This document shows, in pieces, positions 45,298 to 56,798 of a stretch of 64,000 bases of DNA (the first letter of the stretch is position 1; every line of letters begins with the position of its first letter). Made by a program: the position numbers and the translations under genes. Origin of the DNA: Ditylenchus dipsaci (taxonomy: Eukaryota; Nematoda; Chromadorea; Rhabditida; Anguinidae); assembly GCA_004194705.1 (NCBI GenBank), contig SADC01001387.1, positions 359,259-423,258 of the forward strand, in the 5' to 3' direction. A model generated the notes under the pieces. The model did not search any database and had not been told where the DNA came from. It saw only the letters and a program-made list of their open reading frames with translations.

Positions 45298-48200
45298 AAA
45301 GCCGTACGCGGCCACTGGCGTACGCTTACTTTAGTCGGTAATTTTCAACATATTGACATTCCAAGATCAGATCTTTCTCGAAACCAAGTATTATTTGAAC
45401 TTCTGTTAATTTATTCGAATTCCTGAGGAAATTTCGTATACTAAGGTGCCTCAGAATGAAAATTTTCAGCTGAAAAAGAGTATTTTTTTAAAGTACGAAA
45501 AAGTTCACAAAAAGTACCACTATCTGTCTTAAGTTTCTCAAAAAGAAGTCATGGAAAGGAGTGCCAGATGTACCATTAACTGTGAATGAACAGTTAGCTG
45601 TATTTTCCTATTTCATATCTCTAATTCCGATTATTTTATTTTTGATGTGAATAGCTGTTATTAAACAAAAGATCTTAAAAAAAATATAAAAAATACACCA
45701 AACCAGGTTATTTTGATATGTTTATTGATGATATTTGAAATTTGTCGAATAAAAATTGATTGATGGCAGACATTTGTAAAATGCCTGAAAATGCCCAAAA
45801 TTTGGAAAATGCCCGGGCATATGTCCAGGCATATGCCCGATTATTAAATGCCGTGGCATAAGTCAACCCTAGATATATCTCAAATCTTAAAAATTCTCAC
45901 AATCTTTTAGAGGTAGAAAAAAAATTCGGATTTTTGAAAATTGAAAACTTTTGATCTTTTCAGAAGCCAAGTATTAAAAACTCTAGTCAATTGTTTCTTA
46001 GGAAAATGTAAATTTCAAGAAAACTGAGTAGGATTCTACAGTTTAATGAAATTTCTGTATTAACGGCCTGTATATTTTTCAACCCTTTGAAAATCGGGAA
46101 AACTTTTGGTCGATCTTTGGATCTTTGGGTGACAACCTAAAATGCAGAATTGGCAGAGCTGGTGAGAGTTAAGAAAATTAAGAAAATAGATTTGCAAAAT
46201 ATTGGTCCTGGGCTGAATTGTAGGTCCTCAAAATTAGGAGAATCCGTTTATTGGAGCGGCTTTGTTTAATACAGAAGGGTGGTAGCCCACTCGATTCTAT
46301 AAGAAATCAACCAAATCCCTCTCCATCCCTCTCAAAGCCCTCCTCTCCCTCACAGTTTGTTACCCCCTATGGTCCGATAGCCCAGATTTTCTAGTTTCTT
46401 TTGTCGGTTTTAGTGTTTCGGCTATTTAAAATAATTTCGCGCTTGAAGAGGGGAAATATTTACGGCTATATTTTGACATTGATTTCTACCTTTATTTGCT
46501 ACCTCTCTAAGACTGTTTGAATAATCTATTAATTCACAGATTTCTGTCAAGTTGCTCTAACCTTAACGGTTGTCATGACGCCTTGAAAGTAGAAAAAAGG
46601 TAAAAGTCATGCTAGAAATTAATGTCAAAATATATCCGTAAATGTTCTCCACCCTTTTAGTGCTCAAAGTAATATTTGGCTAACTAAACCCAACTCCAAG
46701 AAATTTTGTATTAGGTTTCAATATTCAGGAAACGAAAAAGATTACTAAAGTTACAAGTATTGTAGCAACAAATTTAGGTTGAGAACTCTGTTCATAGCTG
46801 CTAATTCTGATAATGCAAATTATGCGCTCAACGCACAAAATAATCAGTGAAGAATTGACACCATGTGTAAACGCAGCACCTCCACTGCGCAAATAAAATA
46901 GTAAAGGGAGCCACCAGAGTCTATCACATGGATCGGAGATGAAAGGTGAAATCCTTAAACAAAATACTCCCTAAAACTAGTTTGATATTTTTTAATATAC
47001 CTGTAGAACTCGTAGATGTAAAGAACAGAGTAATTTAAAGCCACTAAGAAAAATATATGAAAATAAATCTCTGGATCATTTTTGTGTTCGGATGAAATAT
47101 TTTTAGCTGCACCTGAAATCGTAAAAAAAAATTGGGTTCTTTTTGGTTATCGGGAGTATAATAAATTTACACGATTAAATATAACCATAAATTCCATTTT
47201 CGAAAGTAAGACTTGAGAAAATGCAAAAAAATCGGCGCCGGGCGCCGAGTAACTTACATAGAGAAAGTAGCTAGGCAATTTTTCATTTATTATCTTTTTG
47301 TATTACAATTTTATCTCTTTTTAACTTATAATATAGAATTTAAAAGGAACTGGAGCTGTTTGAGTCATAAAAGCTTAAAAAACTGGAAAAATCAGTACAA
47401 AACACAGTTTTAAACGACCAAAAAGGCTATTTCTATAACAAGAAAAGATATAAAAAACCCACTGAAAAAAGAGGCGCCGGGCGCCCGCCCGACTACACAA
47501 TTATCAAAAAGGCGCCGTCGCCCTAATTTTTCCAAAATTTACCGGGCGCACACCGGCGCCCGTCCGAGTATGGTAATTACCCAAAATTATTTGCGAATTT
47601 GGGCTGCAGGTAAGGACCTGCGGGTCAGCCGGAAAATTATTTTTGTCTCCATATAAAGTTTTATTTTACCTCTATCGTGTAAAGCAGGGTCGATTTACCT
47701 GAGATGTGTTACCAGAATAAAAAATAAAAAAAAACGTAGGTTGACCCTTGACTTGTGACCAGCGGGAGTCTGGGGGAGCTTAAAGAAAAACATTTACGGC
47801 TAACTTTGCATTAATTTCTACTTTATATACTACTTCTATAGGAAAGCAATACTGCCGATACTAGGGTCTGCAGGCGCCTATCGGCGCCTATGGCGTTCGG
47901 GAACATTAGTTGTTCGGGCACTATTCCTGTGGTTCGGGAACATTGGTGCTTCATGTATATTAGTATTTCGGGTAGATATATCGTTCGAGTGCATTAATGG
48001 TTAGGGTGGATCATCCACCCTACCTGTGAACCCACCTACTCTACCTCGCCTACTCTCACCTATCCTCGCCTATCCTACCCTATCCTCACCTATCCTACCC
48101 TATCCTCACCTCACAGTTTGTTACCCCCTATGGTCCGATAGCCCAGATTTTCTAGTTTCTTTTGTCGGTTTAGTGTTTCGGCTATTTTAAAATAATTTCG

Positions 48201-49348
48201 CGCTTGAAGAGGGAAATATTTACGGCTATATTTTGACATTGATTTCTACCTTTATTTGCTACTCTCTAAGACTGTTTGAATAATCTATTAATTCACAGAT
48301 TTCTGTCAAGTTGCTCTAACCTTAACGGTTGTCATGACGCCTTGAAAGTAGAAAAAAGGTAAAAGTCATGCTAGAAATTAATGTCAAATATATCCGTAAA
48401 TGTTCTCCACCCTTTTAGTGCTCAAAGTAATATTTGGCTAACTAAACCCAACTCCAAGAAATTTTGTATTAGGTTTCAATATTCAGGAAACGAAAAAGAT
48501 TACTAAAGTTACAAGTATTGTAGCAACAAATTTAGGTTGAGAACTCTGTTCATAGCTGCTAATTCTGATAATGCAAATTATGCGCTCAACGCACAAAATA
48601 ATCAGTGAAGAATTGACACCATGTGTAAACGCAGCACCTCCACTGCGCAAATAAAATAGTAAAGGGAGCCACCAGAGTCTATCACATGGATCGGAGATGA
48701 AAGGTGAAATCCTTAAACAAAATACTCCCTAAAACTAGTTTGATATTTTTTAATATACCTGTAGAACTCGTAGATGTAAAGAACAGAGTAATTTAAAGCC
48801 ACTAAGAAAAAATATATGAAAATAAATCTCTGGATCATTTTTGTGTTCGGATGAAATATTTTTAGCTGCACCTGAATCGTAAAAAAAATTGGGTTCTTTT
48901 TGGTTATCGGGAGTATAATAAATTTACACGATTAAATATAACCATAAATTCCATTTTCGAAAGTAAGACTTGAGAAAAATGCAAAAAAATCGGCGCCGGG
49001 CGCCGAGTAACTTACATAGAGAAAGTAGCTAGGCAAATTTTTCATTTATTATCTTTTTGTATTACAATTTTATCTCTTTTTAACTTATAATAGAATTTAA
49101 AAGGAACTGGAGCTGTTTGAGTCATAAAAGCTTAAAAAACTGGAAAAATCAGTACAAAACACAGTTTTAAACGACCAAAAGGCTATTTCTATAACAAGAA
49201 AAGATATAAAAAACCCACTGAAAAAAGAGGCGCCGGGCGCCGGCGCCCGACTACACAATTATCAAAAAGGCGCCGTCGCCCTAATTTTTCCAAAATTTAC
49301 CGGGCGCACACCGGCGCCCGTCCGAGTATGGTAATTACCCAAAATTAT

Positions 49349-51354
49349 ATGCTATTTATCTGGTAAATGATTCTCCGTCTAATCACCCAGGTGATTGTAT
49401 ATATACATGGTTACCTATTGGTAAACTCTAGCAGTAGGTGAGTTTTGAAATTTTTTGCGGGAAATTCAATTTGACTAGAAAAAAAAGCTTAAAAATAGCC
49501 GAAGAAGTTTGAACTCGTGACTCAATGATATGGCCTTTTTTCGATTGTTGGCACAACAAAACTCACCACTTTACTTAATACGCCACGAAGTTTGAGGAAA
49601 ATTCATCATCTTCCCATTTTTAGATTCTTTTTTTTCGGAGTTCTACTCAAAGCTCGAAATTTTTGGAAAAATCAAAAGTGTTTCATACCTTCGAAAATAA
49701 GAGAAATAAGAAAATTCCGGCTGCGGTGGTGTTAGAAAATGCTTTTAAAATATTATAAATTTGTAAGTAGTATTTTGGCAATTACTTCAACATCTCTACA
49801 GTTGGACGGAATATATGTAAAATTAGGTGCCATAGTTATATTTTCCAAACATCTAAATCACAAGTTGATATATAACACGAGTTTATGCCAGTTAAAAAAA
49901 CAAGTAATATTTTTCCTAATACTAGTGAAAAGACATGGGAAAGTATAAAGGCTTTGCCGAAAAAAGTAGCAACCGTCAAGAAATTTTTAAGGGACTAGTT
50001 TTTGTAGTTTCAAGCAATAAAGTAGGTTGAAAAATGTATTTCAAATAAGTTCTTGTCAGTAGTATGTGAAAGTTTTTAAAAATTATCTTTTGGGCTGCTT
50101 GGAAGATAAATTTGTTAAAATGTTATTGTTAAACATTTATAATAATATGGAAACATTGTAGGAATTTCAGAAATCTATTTACATCCAGCACATTAAGCTA
50201 ACAGATCTGAATTTTTTGCATTCTTACTACAAATTGCACTAAAAATAATTTTATTTGGAGTTATTTATTTGGATACTTTTTCTATCGATAATTTTTTTAT
50301 GTCTGCTTATTTTTTTTCTATTTTTTATGAAAAAATTCATTTTTGGAAAGTTTTAACATTTTTGCGGGGCTCAAAATTTCAGCTTTCTAACAAGGTAAAA
50401 AAACTTCGGTAACTGATTTAATAAATAAGAGATTTAGGTGTCGAAAAACATGTGTTATTTTGTCTCAAACCATAAATCTCCACATTTCTGAGATCATTTA
50501 TTGGATTTTTATAACCCGTCAAAAAGAAAAGCTGAGATGCAGCCTTATTAGAGGAAATACGGCATGTTATTTATGCAAAATTACTTACCAAAACTACGTC
50601 AGCTCTAACATAACTCTATGATGCACGTGGATAAGGAACTTATCTGAACAGGTAACCTGAAAACTGCTTCACTGGCCTATTTAAAGAGTTCTACTCGATG
50701 CCCTAAAAAAATCTGCGAAGTGGATTATTGTCAGCTCATTCAGCTTGTATGTGTTCGTTGATAAAATTAACGACTACTTTTTAGTTCACCTACTCAACTA
50801 TTATTATTTTTAACAATCACTCATAAAGACAATTATTCAATGGTATTATTAAAACTAATTTTAGTGTTTTTCAATAATAATAATAATAGTTTTGAGCTCT
50901 TAATATGAACAAAAAAGTTCTGCGTTTTTTTGTTTGTTGTTTTCCCAAAAAGAAAGGTGGGGCTCGCTTTCACATGAATATTTCAACCGAAAATTCAATT
51001 AACCACAGTAGTTCGGCTGATCCTAACTCATATAATTGACTTAATTTAACATAAAACTAGGTAATCTAGACGAATTTTATAAATTTTTGTCTGAACACAA
51101 AATTAAAAATATTTTTCTTGAACATTTATTATTCTAGAAAAGTAAATAAAAATTTAGTGATCTAGCTCTGCTCCATATGTGTGAAAAGCTCGTTGATTTG
51201 CTGACTAAAAGCAGAGTGAAGCGGGGATGTGTCGAAACTAAAAATCGAACTCAGAGATGTTTATAATTGTGAAAAATTGAAAATTAAATTTAAGAAATGT
51301 CATAACTTTTTTTTTTGTCTATTTTGTCTTTCAAAATTTACGATTTTATGACTA
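49349..51354. other. AT-rich region, tRNA-like B/A boxes near 49.5 kb
   Basis: No exon is supported. On the minus strand about 49505-49595 has CGTGGCGTATTAAGTAAAGT followed downstream by GAGTTCAAACT, resembling A and B boxes of a tRNA-derived SINE. A fragment of the TTATTAGAGGAAATACGG terminus lies at about 50545-50565. The rest is featureless. Confidence 0.35.
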
Positions 51355-51780
51355 CAGTCAAACCTCGATTTAGTGGAACCCCCCATAAGTTCGTTCCTGC
51401 CTAGGGTCCGACACTTTTTTAACCCAATTTTCAAAATATTTTATCGATTCTGTTATGACAGTCTGGTCGCAAACATCGTGAGGATTCCGATTTCGCCGAT
51501 CGTTTTTGAAAAGTAAACGAATTTTGGGTTAAAAAAGTGAAACCTCGATATAGTGGCACCCCTTTTTGAAAACAGGTGCCACTATATCGAGGTTTCACTT
51601 TTTCAACCCAAAATTCGTTTACTTTTCAAAAAACGATCGGCAAAATCGGAATCCTTACGATATTTGCGACCAGACTGTCATAACAGAATCGATAAAATAT
51701 TTTGAAAATCGGGTTAAAAAAGTGTCGGACCCTAGGCGGGAACGAACTTTTGGGGGTGCCACTAAATCGAGGTTTGACTG
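51355..51780. mobile_element. 426-bp near-perfect palindrome, Tigger-type
   Basis: CAGTCAAACCTCGATTTAGT and ACTAAATCGAGGTTTGACTG are inverted and TA-flanked. The two halves match over almost their whole length. The centre has a second, shorter palindrome (GTGAAACCTCGATATAGTGG around GAAAACAGG). Confidence 0.9.
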
Positions 51781-52236
51781 TATCAATACACAGTACTAAT
51801 GTACAGTACTTTTAAGATTTCATATTTCTATTTTTGTATATCAATATAATTTCTGCATTAAATTAATTGTTCTAGCAAGTAAAAGTGAATTATTGGTATT
51901 GGTTAATCAATGCAAATAATATAATTTTAACAAACACAACTCTTTCTAAAAGCACTACTTTGTGTAAAAAATATTCTTCTTCTTTGTTGTGGCCAGTTTT
52001 TACACTGTCTGTAAAAATGTAGTTAATCGGCCGACTATGTTTTAGACTAGCAATTTTTTAGCAAGTATATATTTGCAAAAAGACTATAAACCAATAAGCT
52101 TTTTAACTTTATTGTGCTTGGATTGAAGTCAAAGCTTACAGATGTACTTTGAGAAAAATTTTACTTTTAAAGAACTTCAAATTTTTGATTTGTTGAAGTG
52201 AACTCTAAAATCTCTTGTTTCTCGATTCGAAATGGC

Positions 52237-53337
52237 AAATTATGGCTGGGGGAAACTTGCCAAAAACGAAATTTGGCAAATACGAAATTGGCCAAAACGA
52301 AATTTGCCAAAACGAAATTTGCCAAATCGAAATGCGCCAAAACGAAATATGCCAAAACGAAATTTGCCGAAACGAAATTTGGCCAGCGAATCAACAGGGG
52401 GACCAAGGCCGTTTTTACGTTTTTTTCGAAATTTTCGAAACTGTGTCCTAACCACCTAAAACCACCCAAACAACCAAAAACCTCCTAAAACAGCAAAAAC
52501 CACCCAAAATCACACTAAACAACTCAAAACACCCAAACCACCCGAAACCATCCAAAACTACACTAAACAAAAATTTTGCGGGAATTTGAATTTTTAGTCT
52601 GAACCAACCAAACCAAGTGGTCGTCCACTTGGATCGAATTTTTTTTTACGTTTTTGGCTTCTAAAACCAGTTTTCTAGACTAATTCGTGCACGCTTAACA
52701 TGGTTTGACAGTGGCAAAATGCCGTTTTCTCAGTTATTTTTTGAGTTTTGGCAAATAATTGATTTTACCAAAATCAATTATTCCCCAAAAACTCAAAAAT
52801 TTCTTCATAAAACGTGATTTTATTACTGTCAAACCATGTTCAGCGTGCACGAATAAGTCCAGAAAATAGGATTTGGAATCCAAAAACGTAAAAAAAAAAT
52901 TCGATCCAAGTCGACGACCACTTGGTTTGGTTGGTTCAGACTAAAAATTTAAATTAAATTTATAAATTTTAATTTTTGTTTGGTGAAGTTTTGAATGGTT
53001 TCTGGTGGTTTTTGGTGTTCTGGTGTGGTTTGTGTGATTTTGGGTGGTTTTGGGTGATTTTGGATGGTTTTCGCTGGTTGGGGTGATTTTAGGTGGTTAG
53101 GACAGTTAGGACACAATTTCGAAAATTTTGAAAAAAACGTAAAAACTGCCTTGGTCCCCCCTGTTGGTTTGTTGGCCAAATTTCGTTTCGGCAAATTTCG
53201 TATTGGCATATTTCGTTTTGGCGCATTTCGATTTGGCAAATTTCGTTTTGGCAAATTTCGTTTCGGCAAATTTCGTTTTGGCAAAACATACGTTTGGCAA
53301 ATTTCGTTTTTGGCAAGTTTCCCCTAGCCCAAATTAT
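52237..53337. mobile_element. 1.1-kb palindromic element with GCCAAAACGAAATTT arrays
   Basis: GGGGGAAACTTGCCAAAAACG and its complement at the right bound an element that is palindromic nearly throughout, centred at about 52775 (AATTGATTTTACCAAAATCAATT). Each arm has about 8-9 copies of GCCAAAACGAAATTT, then GGGGGACCAAGGC, then CACCCAAAA-type repeats and TTGGATCGAATTTTTTTTACG. The open frames in it (PKRNLPKRN) are products of the array, not genes. Confidence 0.85.
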
Positions 53338-53385
53338 CATGGGATAAATCGACCCCTCTCCTTCCGAAATATCTAAATCATTTTT

Positions 53386-53685
53386 TGAAGGACATGCCCG
53401 TCGCCCATGGAATATTTTTGATAGGTGGGTACCAGTGTAATTCAAACGAGAATCAAATTGATGAAATTTTGTAAAAGTCGAAGAAAAAGTACGCAGCCGA
53501 TCGGAATCGAACCGACTTTCAAGTACGCCGACGCTTTCTCATTAAACCACCGATGCTTCTACGTAGTGAAAGTGTTTTCGACTCCTTGTAGCCGGGAGAG
53601 TACTCAACAAATTTGTATTTCAAAATAATTGTTTTTTGAACCCGCCTTTTGAAATATTCCAACCGGCGACGGGCATGCCCTTTTA
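53386..53685 (-). mobile_element. tRNA-Gly-like SINE with inverted ends, intact copy
   Basis: The ends GGACATGCCCGTCGCCCATG and CGGCGACGGGCATGCCC are inverted, with GGTGGGTACCA / ACCCGCCTT inside. The minus strand of about 53486-53560 reads GCATCGGTGGTTTAATGAGA ... GTCGGTTCGATTCCGATCGG, with a perfect B box. A third copy, 54001-54228, keeps the ends but has a degraded tRNA part. Confidence 0.75.
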
Positions 53686-53822
53686 AGTCTGAAAGCCCTA
53701 AATCAAGTCGAGTTTCGTTTTAAGTTATGGGATCTGTTTCGGTAATCCAATTTTTCGGTTTGTTGAACAAATACTTTTCACAAATTTTAGACAATTTGCA
53801 AAATAATCACCTGTCTTGAACA

Positions 53823-55059
53823 ATGAAGTCTATTTAATTATTCTGACTTGTGTTTTGGCTATTGCGAGCATTTTTGAGCTCTGCGACGCAAGCCTTTCCA
53901 TCCAGCACTGTGGATTCCTTGAGAAACTTGAATGCAGCTTCAACTGCTTGTTCGATGGAAAGTTTCGTAGTAAGTTTACGTTATAATTTTGAAATCTAAA
54001 AAGCATGCCCGTCGCCGATGAGAATAAAAGGCGGGTACCAGGTCAATTCAAAAAGAATTATTTGAGATAAAAGTTTCTTGCCCTCCGAGCCCTGCGGTAA
54101 AGCAGCGTAGGACTGAAAAGTGATTTAAGGTTCGATTATCAGTCAAGGTAAAGTTTTCATTGGCATTTATTAAATCCCGTAGATTATTTCTTGTATGAAT
54201 TTAATTCATCGGCGACGGCCCTTTAAAATGACATCTTTAAGTGTATTTGGTATAGTATCTTATTATTTTTCGCACCTTTGAAACCTTTGAAAACCTGAAA
54301 AATGCCGCAAGAGAGAATCGGACTATTTTAACTAACAATGTTCTCGCAGTTTCCTTAACCAAAATCGTATACCAATTCGAAATCGGCTGAGTTTAAATTG
54401 GCTTAATTTTTCCTTCCCGGAAAATCGGAATTTCCGACCTACTAAAAATTGTATTACATTTTTGCGAAAAAAACTTAAAAAATTCTAGAACTGCTAGTCT
54501 AGACTGTTTGATTTGTTGTATGTTTAAACCAGTTGATGACTGTATCATTATGAATTTCAAAACAGTTAATTATGCAACCGTCTATTTAAATCAGTAAGAA
54601 CAAGTGAAAGTGGGCAAAAACATTGTGTCCGTCGTACAGATAATGAAAATCAAAAAAATCCTTTTCCGTCGGTGCCCTATTCCCCCTCTGATTACCGGCC
54701 TTTAGAAATTTAAGACATACCTCTAATAAGCCGACATGAGCCATTGAGCCAACATGCTCTAATAAGCTGACACCTTGGAGGAAATTTGAAAAATAAGGCG
54801 ACTGTCGGCTTATTAGAGGAAATACGGTGTATCTCCTACCAGAATAAATATAATTACTCCTATGAGATATGCCGATTCTACTTTAAGTTAAGCACTAAAA
54901 ACCTGACCTTAAATTTTCCTATTTTAGAAAGTTAAAATTTATCGAGCAGGCCACATAATTAGAAAGTTTACCCAAAATCATTTTTACCTAAAATTTTATA
55001 TGAAAATGGGATGAATTTCAGGCGGATGCATCCTCGGAGTTTGTGTCTGCGGCAGTTGA
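53823..55059 (+). CDS. defensin-like secreted cysteine-rich peptide
   Basis: Exon 1 (53823-53969) starts at ATG and, allowing one more T in the TTT of CTATTTAATT (about 53832), continues as a signal peptide (ILTCVLAIASIFELC) and cysteine pattern. Exon 2 (55022-55059) follows TTTCAG and ends at TGA. Joined in phase, the cysteines are spaced C-x8-C-x7-C-x3-C-x9-C-x4-C-x-C. The C-x3-C ... C-x-C part is the cysteine-stabilised alpha-beta motif of invertebrate defensins, with H just before the second Cys. Such peptides are secreted antimicrobials of innate immunity. The 1.05-kb intron contains a SINE copy and an AATACGGT-ended MITE. Similar scaffolds are used by ion-channel peptides, so antimicrobial action is inferred only. 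Confidence 0.6.
54655..54830. mobile_element. MITE ending TTATTAGAGGAAATACGG
   Basis: ATACCTCTAATAAGCCGACAT and GTCGGCTTATTAGAGGAAATACGGT are partly inverted. The same terminus occurs at 39225-39485, 58915-59066 (TACCGTATTCTTTAATAATG ... CATTATTAGAGAAAATACGGTA), and as fragments at 46060-46270, 50545, 55755-55807 and 59945. Confidence 0.6.
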
Positions 55060-56798
55060 ATTCACTTTTCCTACTAAACGAAATCCCCAACTTTGAAGTT
55101 ATTGTAATTGTTTGTTTTAAAAATATCAAAACCTTTATATTATTTTCCCTGAAATGTAATAAAATTTGAATTAAAACTTGTAAGAATATGCAAACTTCTG
55201 ACAACTATAATATTGCTTTTTGGCTATATTTATTGCAAAAATTTTTAGAAACTCGGTATTTGCGAAAATTAGCTTGTTCTTCAAAGCTATTTTTGTGCTT
55301 TACAGCATCGAACATTTGTTGAGGTAATCTGCATTTTGGCAACGGATGTGTACTCAGTGTAGACGCAAAACATCTTTCGGAGTCCAAAATTGATTACTAA
55401 CCAGTGTTTCCAAACAGCAGAAGCAGAATTACACAAGCATAAGCATAATGTCACAAGCCGAAGAGAATTCTAGTTGAATAGAATTAGAGAGAATTCTAAT
55501 TCTAGTGTCCAACAAAAACTGCACCATTTTTGAGATTCCCGCCTTTTTCCATTTTCTATCAAGTTTCAACCAATTTTTTATTCGCAAATGACCGGATTAA
55601 TATATTCTCTCTGTCAATTTAATAGTTTTCAGTCATTTTAGCTCTAACTGGTTTGAATTTGTTGGCTGAAACCTCAAAAATATTTTGGGCTTTCACGGTC
55701 CGCGGAAGCTCTTGACAAATGTTTTGTAAATGGTGCAGTTTTTATTGGACACTCTGTAGACCCTCAAAGTAGAGGGGGTCGGTTTGTTAGAGAGGGTCGG
55801 TATATTACAATCAAATCAAAAAAGCACACTCATTTCGATCGACTCATTGACTAAAGCTCGAGAAACTAAAGACTAAAACCCGCATCACTTACTCAGTCCA
55901 AAGACTATCTAAAGATTAAATGATACATAATTTTATGCACAAATCTCAAAATGTACTCACAGTCTACCCCAGTTTAGGTTAGTCTCATTTTGACTTTTTA
56001 AAGACTGGCCGATTTAGATGGTTTTTATCTATCCTACCCATCACGTATGGGCCAGTTCCCGAGATAACTTGGGCTGCGGTTAGGTTAAATCGAGAGTTCT
56101 ATGTATTTAACAAAATGAAAAGGGGACTGTTTTATGTCCAGAAAGGTTTTAAACATAAAGTTGAGAATTTAAAATAATAATTTAGATCGTTTTTCGCGAA
56201 CTCGGAGGTGAGAGGTCTGAGTCTAATTCTAATTTTTTTTGTTCGACTACTAGAAAGTTACTTATTTCTGATAAGGACGTTGAGAATAGATAAACTACTT
56301 TCCTAAACAGAAAAATGTCGAAAACTAGACAAGTTACGGGACCTCAAGGAGTTCGACATTAAACTCGCTAACTCCATAGTGGCCAAGGCCATTCTTTGCT
56401 CATGCCCACTGAGTAAAGCATTACATCATAAAAAAGATTTTGCATAAAATTTAGTTAATGTAGTAAATCACGAAGGCAAAAACACACAATTATTTTCAGT
56501 TATTTTTTTCAAATTTTCAACTTTCCGTTCAAAACCTTTCAGGACATAAAACAGTCCCTCCCCTTGAACATTAGAGCTCTGCTTTTTTACCCTTTCATAA
56601 CTTTTTACAAGTGTCATTTCATTAAAAAAGACGGTGAGCTTTGTCTTCAAAATATAGAAAAAAATTATAAAGAAAAATATAAAATAATTTTAAATTTTGA
56701 AATTTCTTTTACGCCAAAACCTGAATGTTTGAAAAATTCAAAAAGAACCCAAAATTTAATTTTTTCAATCAGTAGAAAAGCAATACAACTGTTTATTT
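55060..56798. other. non-coding region with one Tc/mariner-like MITE
   Basis: 55499-55757 is a MITE with ends TAGTGTCCAACAAAAACTGC and GCAGTTTTTATTGGACACTC, like mariner-type termini, adjacent to TA. No exon is supported in the rest. Two frames near 56468-56875 have composition like random AT-rich sequence. Confidence 0.5.

Larger units (their letters stand above)
43187..49348. repeat. tandem duplication: 4.4-kb copy and 1.76-kb deleted copy
   Basis: 43187-47591 and 47592-49348 start with the same GCGAATTTGGGCTGCAGG and end with the same GTAATTACCCAAAATTAT. The second lacks about 43712-46354; the join CTCACCTCACAG uses a short CCT overlap. The copies differ mostly by single bases in homopolymers (TTTACCCTG/TTTACCTG, AACTTTTGC/AACTTTGC, CGGTTTTAG/CGGTTTAG). 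Contents include an element end (AGGGTCTGCAGGCGCCTATC at 43465), CCTATCCTCGCC minisatellite, a foldback (43806-44603), a tRNA-like sequence and GGCGCCGGGCGCC palindromes near 47232, 47470 and their second copies. No gene is recognised. Confidence 0.9.

Noticed and set aside
52167..53445. Several overlapping long frames rich in PKRNLPKRN or KFAKTKFAK
   Set aside because: They are translations of the GCCAAAACGAAATTT array in all frames and both strands, inside a palindromic transposon.
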